Assembly (NCBI GenBank): GCA_023457895.1
Contig: JAEXAY010000008.1
Span: 1 to 64,000 of the forward strand
Length of the DNA: 64,000 nucleotides
Direction of reading: 5' to 3'
Origin: Pseudomonadota bacterium
GTDB lineage: Bacteria > Pseudomonadota > Alphaproteobacteria > Sphingomonadales > Sphingomonadaceae
Shown here: positions 25,383 through 35,236 of the stretch, piece after piece
How positions within the stretch are numbered: position 1 is the stretch's first letter
Layout: every line of letters begins with the position of its first letter
Program-made: the position numbers and the translations under genes
The notes under the pieces: model-generated
What the model saw: only the letters and a program-made list of their open reading frames with translations
The model's database searches: none
What the model was told of the DNA's origin: nothing

Positions 25383-27152
25383 ATGGTCCGGCTGGCCGAC
25401 ATAACCGGCCCCTTTGTCCTGCTTGATGATGCGCGCGCAGGAGAAAATGTGGCGGCGCGGCTGTTCCATCAGCCGCTCGAAGTCCATCATGCGCGCCTTC
25501 CGGATGAATTGCAGGAGCTTATCGCCTGGCTCGGTGCCCTGGCGGCAGGGGGCGGAGTGGCCGCAGGTTTCCTGTCATATGAAGCCGGAGCCACGATTGA
25601 GCCGGGATTGCCCGCGATAACGCCAGCGGCGGACGGGCCGGCGCTGGGCTGGTTCGCGCGTTTTGCCCTCATGGAACGCATCGCGCCCAGTGACGTCCCG
25701 ACCTTGCTGCCGGACCCCGCCGGCGCATGGTCCAGCAGGGCGGCGCCGCTTGTTTCGCGCGCCGAATATGACCGCGCGCTGGAAAAAATTCTCGATTACA
25801 TTCACGCCGGCGACATCTATCAGGCCAACCTCACCTTCATGGCGACGGTGCGTTTCGGCGGTCATCCACTGGCGCTTTATGCGCGGCTGCGCGAACGGCA
25901 GCGGGCGGGCTATGGCGGCATCGTGTGGACCGGCGAGCACTGGCTCCTGAGCTTTTCGCCTGAACTTTTCTTCAGCCAGCGCGGACGCAGCGTTGTTGCC
26001 CGGCCGATGAAGGGTACAGCGAAGCGCGGCGCGAACGCGCAGGAGGATGCCTGTAACGCCGCCGCGCTCGCGGCCGATCCCAAGCAACGCGCCGAAAATT
26101 TGATGATCGTTGATCTGATTCGCAATGATCTGTCGCGCGTCGCAAGGCCCGGAAGCGTCACCGTGCCGCAGCTGTTTCATGTCGAGGCCTATCCGACGGT
26201 GCACCAGATGGTATCGACGGTCCACGCCGAATTGCGCGAGGATATGGGCGTTGCTGACCTGTTGCGGAAAGCCTTCCCCTGCGGATCGATCACCGGCGCG
26301 CCCAAGATCCGGGCGATGGAAATCATCCGTGAAGTCGAACAGTTTCCGCGCGGGCCCTATACCGGATCGATCGGTTATGTCGCAGGCCCCGATGAGGCAG
26401 CGTTCAACGTCGCCATCCGCACGCTCGTCATCCGTGATCGAGCGAACGAGGCGTTATTGGGTCTGGGGTCTGGAATCGTTGCCGATTCCGTGGCAGTGTC
26501 GGAATGGGAAGAATGTCTGGTCAAGGGACAATTTGTGGAAAGCGCCGACCGTTTCGATCTCATTGAAACCATGCGGTTTGATCCCGACGAAGGGCTGATC
26601 CGGCTCGAGCGCCACCTGATGCGAATGAAGGCAAGTGCCAGCGAACTGGGCTTTGCGTTTGACCACCATCGTGCGCGCAACGAGCTTCAGGCCGCGACCT
26701 TCCGGTTGCGAGAACCCTCGCGGGTGCGGATGATGCTGTCACGCCGCGGATCGGTGGCGATCGAAGTTTCGCCTTTGCCCGCTAAGCCGGACGCGGCGGT
26801 CAGGGTCGCACTTGCCCCCCTGCCGGTCGATGCGGCGGACTGGCGGCTGCGTCACAAGACGACGCAGCGCCGTTTCCATGATGAGGCCCGCCGGACGGCC
26901 GCCTGTTTTGAAGTGCTGTTCACCGCGCCCGACGGCGCGCTCACCGAGGGCAGCTTCTCTAATATCTTCGTCGAGCGCGACGGGCAGCTGGTGACGCCGC
27001 CGCTCGATCATGGCCTCCTCCCCGGCGTGCTGCGCGCGGAACTCATCGACGAGGGACGCGCGCGTGAGGCACCGCTCTGCGCCGGGGATCTCGCGGGCGG
27101 CTTTTATATCGGCAACAGCCTGCGCGGGCTCATCCCGGCACAGCTGGTCTAG
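25383..27152 (+). CDS. pabB: Aminodeoxychorismate synthase component I fused to aminodeoxychorismate lyase
   Basis: 589 residues from the ATG at 25383 (MVRLADITGPFVLLDD). Residues about 1-380 are the chorismate-binding (PabB/TrpE) domain: RPMKGTAKRG, LMIVDLIRNDLSRV, and CGSITGAPKIRAMEIIREVE. From about residue 390 comes a class IV PLP-aminotransferase-fold domain with the probable PLP Lys in RHKTTQRRF and ALTEGSFSNIFVERDG, giving PabC lyase activity. The fusion makes 4-amino-4-deoxychorismate and releases pyruvate to give p-aminobenzoate for folate. The glutaminase partner PabA is not in the window. Confidence 0.92.
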   Translation: MVRLADITGPFVLLDDARAGENVAARLFHQPLEVHHARLPDELQELIAWLGALAAGGGVAAGFLSYEAGATIEPGLPAITPAADGPALGWFARFALMERIAPSDVPTLLPDPAGAWSSRAAPLVSRAEYDRALEKILDYIHAGDIYQANLTFMATVRFGGHPLALYARLRERQRAGYGGIVWTGEHWLLSFSPELFFSQRGRSVVARPMKGTAKRGANAQEDACNAAALAADPKQRAENLMIVDLIRNDLSRVARPGSVTVPQLFHVEAYPTVHQMVSTVHAELREDMGVADLLRKAFPCGSITGAPKIRAMEIIREVEQFPRGPYTGSIGYVAGPDEAAFNVAIRTLVIRDRANEALLGLGSGIVADSVAVSEWEECLVKGQFVESADRFDLIETMRFDPDEGLIRLERHLMRMKASASELGFAFDHHRARNELQAATFRLREPSRVRMMLSRRGSVAIEVSPLPAKPDAAVRVALAPLPVDAADWRLRHKTTQRRFHDEARRTAACFEVLFTAPDGALTEGSFSNIFVERDGQLVTPPLDHGLLPGVLRAELIDEGRAREAPLCAGDLAGGFYIGNSLRGLIPAQLV

Positions 27153-27253
27153 GTCCCGTGCCGGTTTCATCCGCAACCGCTTCCTGCCTTGCCCCCACCC
27201 CTCGCGCTGGTTAAGGAGCCTTCGCACCCGCAGCACGAGAGGAATCAGCCGTC

Positions 27254-28468
27254 ATGACCAAGCTCGACACCCAGCTTTCCGCAGCGCTCGACCGGATCAA
27301 GCCGTCGCCGACGCTGGCGATGACGCAGCGGGTGGCCGACCTCAAGGCGCAAGGGGTGGATGTCATCGGCCTGTCGGCGGGCGAACCCGATTTCGACACG
27401 CCCGATTTCGTCAAGGAGGCCGCCATCGCCGCGATCCGCGCCGGCAAGACCAAATATACCAATGTCGACGGCACGCCCGAGCTCAAGGACGCGATCATCG
27501 CCAAGTTCAAGCGCGACAATGACCTTGAATATAGCCGCAACCAGATTTCGGTGAATGTCGGCGGCAAGCACACGCTGTTCAACGCACTCGTCGCGACTTG
27601 CGGCGAGGGCGACGAGGTTATCATCCCCGCGCCCTATTGGGTGAGTTATCCCGATATCGTCGCCTATACCGGTGCGACGCCGGTGATCGTCCGGGCCAAC
27701 GCCAACCAGCTCTACCGCATATTGCCCGAACAGCTTGAGGCCGCGATCACGCCGAAAACGCGCTGGGTGCTGATCAACTCGCCGTCGAACCCCAGCGGTG
27801 CAGCCTATGAGGAGCATGAGCTGAAGGCGCTCGGCGAGGTGCTGAAGCGCCACCCGCATGTGATGGTATTGACCGACGACATGTATGAGCATGTCTGGTA
27901 TGCGCCGACCCCGTTCAAGACGATCGCGCAGGTCGTGCCCGAGCTGTTCGATCGCACCCTCACCGTTAACGGCTGCTCCAAGGCCTATGCGATGACCGGC
28001 TGGCGCATCGGCTATGCGGGTGGTCCGGAATGGATCATCAAGGCGATGGCCAAATTGCAGTCGCAATCGACCTCCAACCCCTGCTCGATCGCGCAGGCCG
28101 CCGCAACCGCCGCGCTCAACGGCCCGCAGGACTTCCTCGATGAACGCAACGATGCGTTCCGCGAACGGCGCGACATGGTGGTGGCGATGCTCAACGATGC
28201 GCCGGGTCTCCATTGCCCGACGCCGGAGGGCGCCTTTTATGTCTATCCGGACGCGAGCGAGCTGATCGGCAAGAAGACCCCCGAGGGCAAGACGATCGAG
28301 AGCGACGATGACCTCATCGACTATTTCCTCGATGTGGCGCGGGTCGCTGCGGTGCCGGGTTCGGCGTTCGGATTGTCACCCGCCTTCCGCATCAGCTACG
28401 CAACCTCGGAAAAGGTGCTGAAGGAAGCCTGCACCCGGATTCAACGGGCGTGCGCGGCGTTGAAGTAG
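27254..28468 (+). CDS. aatA: Aspartate aminotransferase, alphaproteobacterial AatA type
   Basis: 404 residues. PLP-dependent transaminase of class I (subgroup Ib). Conserved parts: LSAGEPDFDTPDFV, KTKYTNVDGTPELKDAI, VNVGGKHTLFNAL, INSPSNPSGA, and the PLP Lys in NGCSKAYAMTGWRIGY. Interconverts aspartate and oxaloacetate with glutamate/2-oxoglutarate; some relatives also act on prephenate or aromatic acids, which cannot be excluded. The start MTKLDTQLSAALDRIKPS is typical. Single gene between pabB and an amidohydrolase. Confidence 0.93.
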   Translation: MTKLDTQLSAALDRIKPSPTLAMTQRVADLKAQGVDVIGLSAGEPDFDTPDFVKEAAIAAIRAGKTKYTNVDGTPELKDAIIAKFKRDNDLEYSRNQISVNVGGKHTLFNALVATCGEGDEVIIPAPYWVSYPDIVAYTGATPVIVRANANQLYRILPEQLEAAITPKTRWVLINSPSNPSGAAYEEHELKALGEVLKRHPHVMVLTDDMYEHVWYAPTPFKTIAQVVPELFDRTLTVNGCSKAYAMTGWRIGYAGGPEWIIKAMAKLQSQSTSNPCSIAQAAATAALNGPQDFLDERNDAFRERRDMVVAMLNDAPGLHCPTPEGAFYVYPDASELIGKKTPEGKTIESDDDLIDYFLDVARVAAVPGSAFGLSPAFRISYATSEKVLKEACTRIQRACAALK

Positions 28469-28566
28469 CACGCCCCCAAAGCGAGAATATTGCTGGACGG
28501 TCGCGTTCGCGGGGAAGGATTTACACCCTTCCCATCCGGCGTTGCACATGCTTAACATCCTCGCCC

Positions 28567-30624
28567 ATGCAATATATTCACCGCCGGGCCACGACCCTCA
28601 TCGCCGCGCTGGTTTCGACCAGCATTCTCGCAGCCCCCGCTCTCGCCGCGCCAAAGTCTGAACGCTTCGTCGTCATCGTTCAGGACAAGAAGGTCGGCCA
28701 TCTCAATGCGGACACCGAGGGTGACCGCACGGTCATCGACTTTGACATCAAGAACAATGGGCGCGGTCCGACCATCAAGGAGGAAGTACGGGTTGACGCA
28801 CGCGGCCTGCCGGTTGCCTGGAGCATCGCGGGCGCAACGACTTTCGGCAGCAAGGTCGCGGAAAATTTCGCGCTGGCCAGCGGAACGGCCAGCTGGACCG
28901 ACGCGGCTGGTCCACAGACCAGGCAAGTTACGGAACCCAGCCTCTATGTCGCACAGGGCGCAAGTCCGTGGGCCAACGGGCTTTATGCGCGTGCGTTGCT
29001 CAAGGATGCCGATCACCGCATGTCGGCGCTCCCGGGCGGTACGCTCAGCCTGACCAAGGGCGAAACGCTCACGGTCAATGGCGCGGGCGGTCCGCTGGAG
29101 ATCACCGCCTGGGATCTCACCGGCATCAGCATGGGACCCCAGACGATGCTGCTCGACGCCGGGGGTGAATTGTTCGGCGTCGCAAGCCCGGGCTCGCTAC
29201 TGGTGCGGGAAGGGTATGAGGGCGAGGACAAGCGGTTACGCGACCTTGCGGAAAAATGGGAATCGGAGCGCTTCGCCGGTCTCCAGAAACGCTTTGCGCA
29301 TCAATATGGCAAACCGGTGCGGATCACCAATGTCCGCCTGTTCGACCCGGCAAAACAGGCGCTGACCGGACCGGTTTCGGTATTGGTGCAAGGGAACCGC
29401 ATCGCTGCGATCGGCAAGGCCGGAGCGACGAGTAGCGGCGAGGTGCGCATCGACGGCGAGGGCGGCACGCTTGTCCCCGGCATGTATGAAATGCACGGCC
29501 ATCTCGGCCAGGACGATGCGATGCTCAACGTTCTCGCCGGTATCACCACGGTGCGCGACAAGGGCAACCGCAATGACGTGCTCGACACGCTGATCACCCG
29601 CATCGGCGCGGGCGAGATCGCCGGCCCGCGGGTCGTGCGCGAAGGCTTCATCGAGGGCAAAAGTCCCTATAATTCCAACAGCGGCATCCTCGTTGACAGC
29701 GAGGATGCAGCCGTCAAGGCGGTCGACTGGTATGCGGACCAGAAGAACGCGCCGGGCGGCGGCTATTGGGGCATCAAGATCTATAACAGCATCAACCCGG
29801 CCTGGGTCCCCGCAATGATCCGCCGCGCCCACGAGCGCGGGCTCAAGGTCACGGGCCATGTCCCTGCTTTTGGAAAAACCGACGACATGCTGGCCGCTGG
29901 TTATGACGAGATGACTCATATCAACCAGTTCATGCTGAGCTGGGTGCTCAAGGATGGCGAGGATACACGCCAGTTGCTGCGGCTCACCGCGTTGAGGCGT
30001 TTCGAAAATTTCGACATGAATGATCCGCGCGTTCAGAAAACGGTCGACCTCATGGTCAGGAACGGGATCGCGATCGATCCGACGCTCGAAATCCACGAGA
30101 TGCTGACGCAGAACCGCGACGGGGCCATCCCGCCGGGCGCGAGCGATTATATCGAGCATCTCCCCATCGGCACGCGGCGCGGCATGCTGAAATCGATGGT
30201 CGATGCTTCAAAGCCCGAGGACGATCGCGCCTATCGTGCCGCGTTCGGCAAGATCTTGCAGACGGTGAAACTGCTCCATGACAAGGGCATCACCATTCTC
30301 CCCGGCACCGATCTCGGCGGCAGCTTCAGCTATCACCGGGAGCTCGAACTCTATACGCAAGCCGGCTTCACCCCGGCGGAAATCCTCAAGATGGCAACGC
30401 TGGGATCGGCCGAATATCTTGGGCAGGGCAAGGAACTGGGTTCAATCGCGCCGGGCAAGCTGGCCGATTTTTTCCTCGTTCCCGGCGACCCGACCAAGGA
30501 TCTGAAAACGATCAAGGCGATCCGCATGGTGAGCAAGGACGGCACTTTCTATTATCCGTCCGAAGCCTATCCGGCGTTCGGGGTGCAACCCTTCGGCACC
30601 AGACCCGCGATCAGTGGAGAGTAA
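28567..30624 (+). CDS. Secreted amidohydrolase
   Basis: 685 residues from the ATG at 28567. Signal peptide with RRATTLIAALVSTSILAAPALAAP. The first 250 residues form a beta-rich domain without clear assignment. The amidohydrolase domain starts near residue 260 (VRITNVRLFDPAKQAL) with metal motif YEMHGHLGQDD, KVTGHVPAFGKTDDML, MTHINQF and ILPGTDLGG, ending in the composite beta-sandwich signature GSIAPGKLADFFLVPGDP. The conserved His and Asp ligands are present, so it should be active. Likely an exported peptidase or amidase. A second, larger exported amidohydrolase is at 717, with a different N-terminal domain. Confidence 0.9.
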   Translation: MQYIHRRATTLIAALVSTSILAAPALAAPKSERFVVIVQDKKVGHLNADTEGDRTVIDFDIKNNGRGPTIKEEVRVDARGLPVAWSIAGATTFGSKVAENFALASGTASWTDAAGPQTRQVTEPSLYVAQGASPWANGLYARALLKDADHRMSALPGGTLSLTKGETLTVNGAGGPLEITAWDLTGISMGPQTMLLDAGGELFGVASPGSLLVREGYEGEDKRLRDLAEKWESERFAGLQKRFAHQYGKPVRITNVRLFDPAKQALTGPVSVLVQGNRIAAIGKAGATSSGEVRIDGEGGTLVPGMYEMHGHLGQDDAMLNVLAGITTVRDKGNRNDVLDTLITRIGAGEIAGPRVVREGFIEGKSPYNSNSGILVDSEDAAVKAVDWYADQKNAPGGGYWGIKIYNSINPAWVPAMIRRAHERGLKVTGHVPAFGKTDDMLAAGYDEMTHINQFMLSWVLKDGEDTRQLLRLTALRRFENFDMNDPRVQKTVDLMVRNGIAIDPTLEIHEMLTQNRDGAIPPGASDYIEHLPIGTRRGMLKSMVDASKPEDDRAYRAAFGKILQTVKLLHDKGITILPGTDLGGSFSYHRELELYTQAGFTPAEILKMATLGSAEYLGQGKELGSIAPGKLADFFLVPGDPTKDLKTIKAIRMVSKDGTFYYPSEAYPAFGVQPFGTRPAISGE

Positions 30625-30633
30625 GCGGCCCGC

Positions 30634-30653
30634 CCGTCCGCGCGAGCGGACGG
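30634..30653. terminator. GNRA-capped hairpin between convergent genes
   Basis: Perfect 8-bp stem CCGTCCGC/GCGGACGG closed by a GCGA tetraloop, 10 bases after the amidohydrolase stop and 15 before the stop of the opposing phosphatase gene. There is no T run, so it is a stable transcript end or a weak terminator rather than a canonical one. Confidence 0.45.
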
Positions 30654-30668
30654 ACGAGGCGCCTTATA

Positions 30669-32051
30669 TCAGGCCCGGAAACTGCGCCACGGTCCCGTAA
30701 TCGCCAGCGTCTTGGCCGGGCTGAACATGTTGACGAACAGCGTCGAACCGTCAGGGGAGAAGCAGGCGCCGGCAAGTTCGGTCTGGAGCCTCAGCCGCGC
30801 GAAGGCATAGACCTGCCCTTGCGGGGTCACGCCGCGCAGGCGGTTGTCCACCACGCTGGTATATTGGTCCTCGCAGACGATGAGGTGGCCGTTGGGCGCG
30901 ACCGTGAGGTTGTCGCCATAATCGAGCATCGCCTTGCCGCTCGATTCGACGAACAGGTCGAGCGTTCCAGGTTCGCCGCGTTCCTGCGGCTGTCCTTCGA
31001 AGCGCGAGGGGCGGTAGCGGAAAATCTGGCCGAACCCGGCCGCGCCGCCCGAGGTGCAGGCGAAGAAAAACTCGCCATCGCCGAAATGGATGCCCTCGCC
31101 GCGCGCGAACACCGCTGCGCCTTGGGCGGCGGCGCGTTGACGCAGGTCGTCGTCGGGTGCCTCGATGCCGTCAAGGTCGATCCAGCGCGTGCGCAGCGGA
31201 CGCTGCAGCGTGATCGTGACCGCCTTCTTGTTACGCGTGTCGGCAAGGCCCGTATCCTCGAGCGCCAGCGCCTGCAGCTTGCCGCCCTTGGCGAGTTCGC
31301 CCTTGGCATTGGGAAGGAAACGATAGAGCAGCCCATCCTCGCGGTCCTCGGTCATATAGACGATGCCGGTGCGCGGATCGACGACGGCGGCCTCATGGTT
31401 GAAGCGACCCATCGCCTTCAGCGGCACCGGATCGACCAATCCCCTGGCACGCGCGGGCACCTCGAACACCCAGCCATGATCCCGCTTGATCCCGTCCTTG
31501 CCGGCGCGCGTCAGGTCTTCCTCGCAGGTGAGCCAGCTGCCCCACGGCGTCGTGCCCCCCGCGCAGTTGCGAATCGTGCCCGCAAGGCTCAGCCAGTGTT
31601 CCTCGAGCCGCCCGTCCCTGAGATTGTAGAGGAGGGTGGTCGTGCCGCCGGGCAGCGCGCTCCCGTCGCCCAGCGTATCATAAACGCCGGGGAGCGACTT
31701 GCCCGCGACACCGAAAGGTCCCTCGCCGGTCTGTTTCGCCTTGAGTTCATGGTTGCGCACGAGCAGCACCCGGTTGGCATCATAGGCAAAACAGCCCATC
31801 CCGTCGGCATTATCGGGAACGCGGTAGCCATCGCTCATCGTCTCGCCGAGAAGCGATAGGGTGCGATAGGAAAAGCCCTGTGGCAGGTCGAGCATGCCAG
31901 CCGGATCGGCTACCAGCGGGCCATAGCCATGGACACTCTGCCCCGCCGCCGCGCCGCCCGCACCCGACGTCACCGTTGAAGCGCAGCCGCTCAGGGCGAG
32001 TCCGGCAAAGGCGGTCGAGGTGGCTCCGAGAAAATGGCGGCGGCTGAGCAT
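30669..32051 (-). CDS. Tat-exported PhoX-like (DUF839) phosphatase family protein
   Basis: 460 residues. Twin-arginine signal SRRHFLGATSTAFAGLALSGC; the Cys may also be lipidated. The body matches the PhoX family (DUF839, six-bladed propeller): PQGFSYRTLS, DGMGCFAYD, VLLVRNHEL, GGTTTLLYNL, WGSWLTCEED and GRFNHEAAVVDPRTG, NLTVAPNGHLIVCEDQY. PhoX enzymes are Ca/Fe-dependent alkaline phosphatases in the periplasm, but many DUF839 proteins have no proven activity. No pho-box could be identified upstream. It is convergent with the amidohydrolase. Confidence 0.88.
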   Translation of the reverse strand: MLSRRHFLGATSTAFAGLALSGCASTVTSGAGGAAAGQSVHGYGPLVADPAGMLDLPQGFSYRTLSLLGETMSDGYRVPDNADGMGCFAYDANRVLLVRNHELKAKQTGEGPFGVAGKSLPGVYDTLGDGSALPGGTTTLLYNLRDGRLEEHWLSLAGTIRNCAGGTTPWGSWLTCEEDLTRAGKDGIKRDHGWVFEVPARARGLVDPVPLKAMGRFNHEAAVVDPRTGIVYMTEDREDGLLYRFLPNAKGELAKGGKLQALALEDTGLADTRNKKAVTITLQRPLRTRWIDLDGIEAPDDDLRQRAAAQGAAVFARGEGIHFGDGEFFFACTSGGAAGFGQIFRYRPSRFEGQPQERGEPGTLDLFVESSGKAMLDYGDNLTVAPNGHLIVCEDQYTSVVDNRLRGVTPQGQVYAFARLRLQTELAGACFSPDGSTLFVNMFSPAKTLAITGPWRSFRA

Positions 32052-32183
32052 GAACGGATCTCCTGCGAAGGGAATGGCGTGATGGCGGCCCCTGCCACAT
32101 TATTAAGACAATGGGGTTACACAAGGAATATAGTCCGTCGCGCGGCCGATTATGCAGGTCGCGCCTTTGACGGCAAGACGTGT

Positions 32184-32888
32184 TCAGCTAGCCGACTGCA
32201 CGCGGATGTGGTGGGCGTCGAGCCGGTCGGAGCGCAGGCGCTTGACGCACTCGACGATGGCATCGGCCCGGCCCGCTATGCTTTCGAGAGAGGCCCAAAG
32301 CCGGTCGAGCCGTTCGTTGCGTTCCGCTTCCGACGACAGCGGCAGCAAGGCCTCGGTCTGCGCGACCAGTTCGGGGATATGACGTCGCACCAGCAACAGG
32401 CTTTCCTGATAGTCGGGGTCGAGCATGTCGTCGGACGGCAGCCGCAGGAGATGCGCGCAAGGGGCGCGGAGCGCATCGAGCTCGCGGCGCCGTTTCGGAA
32501 ACAGGCGCGCGCTTGCATCGAACGCGCGGCTGACGGGAACATCGTCCGCCGGTTCGGGGACGGCTGCAAGATGCGGCGCGGTCCAGCGCCCTCGCCCCTT
32601 GCGCGCACGTTCCGTCCGCGCCGTGCGGCGGAACAGCCAGCGGGTATAGAGCGGAAAGGCCACGGGGAGCGTCAGCAGGCCCAGAAGCCCATCATGGGCA
32701 TAGCCCTGGTGCTCCGCCCACAGGGTGACCAACAGCGCGGTCAGGCCCGATAGACCAGCGGCGAGCATCAGATTGGCGACCCCGCGCACAAGACGCCGCA
32801 CACCATCCGCTGCCTGGCCGGCTGCTTGCATGGCGAAACCCAGCACCGCCATCGCGGCCAGGAAGGGAAGGAGGAACAGCGATCGCAT
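32184..32888 (-). CDS. Uncharacterised membrane-anchored protein
   Basis: 234 residues. Two hydrophobic stretches at the N-terminus (LFLLPFLAAMAVLGFAMQAA and AAGLSGLTALLVTLWAEHQG) plus a third (LLGLLTLPVAFPLYTRWLF), then a soluble helical domain of about 130 residues rich in Arg, Leu and Glu (LVAQTEALLPLSSEAERNERLDRLWASLE). I do not recognise the family. The soluble part looks like a coiled-coil or four-helix domain on the cytoplasmic side. It lies between the PhoX-like gene and the M14 peptidase gene, same strand, with 74 bp to the latter. Confidence 0.7.
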   Translation of the reverse strand: MRSLFLLPFLAAMAVLGFAMQAAGQAADGVRRLVRGVANLMLAAGLSGLTALLVTLWAEHQGYAHDGLLGLLTLPVAFPLYTRWLFRRTARTERARKGRGRWTAPHLAAVPEPADDVPVSRAFDASARLFPKRRRELDALRAPCAHLLRLPSDDMLDPDYQESLLLVRRHIPELVAQTEALLPLSSEAERNERLDRLWASLESIAGRADAIVECVKRLRSDRLDAHHIRVQSAS

Positions 32889-32962
32889 CAGGAAAGCACC
32901 ATAATCCGTGTTGCACTAACCGTCCCTGAATATAAGCGAGCCTCCCTGCGCAACAAGATGGT

Positions 32963-34774
32963 TCAGCGGCGAATTTCCCGTCCAACCGGATAGAGGAGAT
33001 AACGCTGGTCATAATAAGGCGAGCGTTCATAGAACCAGGCGAGACGCGCACTGGCGTCCTTGGCGAAATCGGCATCGCTGGCGAGTTTCCGTTCAAACGC
33101 AGCCTTGAGCGCAGGGTCAGCAGCGAGCATCTTCTGGGCCATTGGCTCGACGATATAGCCTTCCATATATTCGGTGCGGCTCAATATTTCGGGGAAGAAG
33201 CCCCAGCCAAGGAAGCTGTCCGGGCTTTCCGCCTCGAGCAACGCGGCGGCGAGGCGCCACAAGGGCTGGTCGGCGGGCACCCGGACGGAACCAATGGGCA
33301 TCGTCTCGCTACGGGTTTCATGGGCAAATTTCGCTGACAGCGGGACATGCCCCTCGCTGGGGCGTCCGGGCCTGGCATCGCTCAGGCGCACCATGTCGAG
33401 GCTGAGCGTCTTCGGCGCGTCGATCGTCTCCATGCGGATGCCATGCAGCTTCAGACGCGCGATGATTTCCGGCTTGGTCGCGGGCACCCACCAAGCGGCG
33501 GGCAGCGCCGTGGCGACGGCAGGCACCTCGCCCCATACCGGCATCTGCACGGTTTCGGGCTGGCCCAGCCAGCGCACTTCGTCGCTGCCGGAAACGGGCG
33601 AGGCCTCCATGCGGAACCTGACCGACTTGAACGGCACCGTCCCGGCGGGCTTGCTCTCGTCGGCTTTCCAAGCGAGCGTGACTGTTTCTGGTCGCACGTC
33701 GCGATCGGCTGCCCTCGCATCGCGGATGCGATCAGCATCAAGGCCCGCCTGCTTCAGCGCCTGCTCAAAGAAGATATAGGTCCCGAGCACGCGCTGGCGA
33801 TAAGGCTTCAGACTGTGGGTTTCGAGCAGCACCGTGGGTACGCTGCGGCGGTCGCCATAACCGGTGGAAAAGCGCGCCGTATCGGCGCCATGGACGATGC
33901 CCTTCAATGGCTGGCGGCTGTCGACCTGGCTGACATACATGAACGGCGTGTGGCCGGCCTTGGTGAGGGCAGCATCCATCGCCGGGCGGAACCGGCTGTC
34001 GAGCCAGCGGCCAACCGCTTCCGACTGCGCATATTTGCCGTCCCAGCCGGAAAAGGCATAGGTGATGTCATATTGATAATCGGTGCCGTCGGTAACGTGG
34101 AGATCAAGATAGAGGATCGGATCAAGCCGGTTGATCAGCGCAACCATCGCCTGCATTTCGGGCGTGTCGAGCTTGCCATAATCGCGGTTCAGATTGAGAT
34201 TTTGCGCCGTGGCACGCCAGCCCATATTTTCCGGGCCGCGCTGGTTGGGACGATTGAAACGCGATGATCGTTCATGCCCGTCGACATTGAAGATCGGCAC
34301 GAACACCAGATCGACCTTGTCGAGCAGCCTGTCCTTGCCCCGGAAAGCGATGTCGCGCAGCAGCATCATACCGGCATCCTTGCCGTCGATCTCGCCGCCG
34401 TGAATGCCCGCCTGCACCAGCACCACCGGCTTGGCCGAGCCGCCGTTTGACGCGCGCACATAATAAAGGGGGCGCCCCTGCGCCGAGGTCCCGAAGCGTT
34501 CGATGGAAATCAGATCGGACGCCGCATCCAGCCGGTCCAGCCAGGACCGGGTCGCGGCATAATCGGGCGTGGAGACGAACGCCGATTGCTCGATCGGCGT
34601 GATCCAGGGATCGCCAGCCCGCACGATGAGCTTTTCACTCGCCCCCTTCCACGGCAGTTCGGGCGGCAGCGGCGCGGCAATCGGCGCTGCCGTTTGGGCG
34701 CAAAGCGGTGCAAACGAAAGGACCAGCAAGGGCATAAGCGCTGCCGTCAGGCCGCGCGCGGTAAAATGTGACAT
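32963..34774 (-). CDS. Secreted M14-family zinc carboxypeptidase
   Basis: 603 residues with a signal peptide (LTAALMPLLVLSFAPLCAQ). The zinc site of M14 is visible: GIHGGEIDGKDAG supplies His and Glu, and LDLHVTDGTDYQYD the second His; VLLETHSLKPYRQ carries the catalytic Glu. NRDYGKLDTPEMQ contains the Asn-Arg pair binding the substrate carboxylate. The C-terminal 230 residues form an extra domain of unknown fold. It releases C-terminal residues from peptides in the periplasm or outside. Transcribed away from a small ORF at 34945. Confidence 0.91.
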   Translation of the reverse strand: MSHFTARGLTAALMPLLVLSFAPLCAQTAAPIAAPLPPELPWKGASEKLIVRAGDPWITPIEQSAFVSTPDYAATRSWLDRLDAASDLISIERFGTSAQGRPLYYVRASNGGSAKPVVLVQAGIHGGEIDGKDAGMMLLRDIAFRGKDRLLDKVDLVFVPIFNVDGHERSSRFNRPNQRGPENMGWRATAQNLNLNRDYGKLDTPEMQAMVALINRLDPILYLDLHVTDGTDYQYDITYAFSGWDGKYAQSEAVGRWLDSRFRPAMDAALTKAGHTPFMYVSQVDSRQPLKGIVHGADTARFSTGYGDRRSVPTVLLETHSLKPYRQRVLGTYIFFEQALKQAGLDADRIRDARAADRDVRPETVTLAWKADESKPAGTVPFKSVRFRMEASPVSGSDEVRWLGQPETVQMPVWGEVPAVATALPAAWWVPATKPEIIARLKLHGIRMETIDAPKTLSLDMVRLSDARPGRPSEGHVPLSAKFAHETRSETMPIGSVRVPADQPLWRLAAALLEAESPDSFLGWGFFPEILSRTEYMEGYIVEPMAQKMLAADPALKAAFERKLASDADFAKDASARLAWFYERSPYYDQRYLLYPVGREIRR

Positions 34775-34944
34775 GACCTCTCCTATTTGAGGGGGTTTCT
34801 ATAGGGATGACTTTTCCTATTGCACATAGCGATCGGCACAAGAGGCGCGAAGCCTGCTCCGCGATGAATGTGCCGCTAAGCCTCCGGTAAGGAAGAGTCA
34901 TCTAGCACACCGGTCGTCCGTTCAACCCTATCGCGGGAAGCTTC

Positions 34945-35091
34945 ATGATTTTGCGCCTCATCCGTTCCGACCTGACCCGCCAGATCAGCCTGGGGTTCGT
35001 CATTGGCGCCATTTCCCTCTATCTGTCCGCTCCCGGCATGGCGCGCGAAGCGGTGAAGACGAGTCTCGCTGCCGCCTGGTCGAGTCTCTGA
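34945..35091 (+). CDS. Small putative membrane-associated protein (48 residues)
   Basis: MILRLIRSDLTRQISLGFVI continuing GAISLYLSAPGMAREAVKTS and a short tail. A basic amphipathic start is followed by one hydrophobic segment (LGFVIGAISLYLSAP). GGGAAG lies just before the ATG. I do not recognise a named family; its length, charge pattern and the presence of a start signal suggest a real small gene rather than chance. It lies in a 760-base gap between the M14 peptidase and exonuclease III genes. Confidence 0.55.
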   Translation: MILRLIRSDLTRQISLGFVIGAISLYLSAPGMAREAVKTSLAAAWSSL

Positions 35092-35236
35092 TTTTTTCGC
35101 GCACCGGCGATTCGCCCGAATCGACCCGCGGTCTTCAGGGCTATGCCTAATCTCTACCTTGCTGCCCTCTTCTGTCCGCCGGTTGTAATTTAATTACCGT
35201 TGCTACGGGTTTTTCCTTGACGGGGGCTATGATTTT

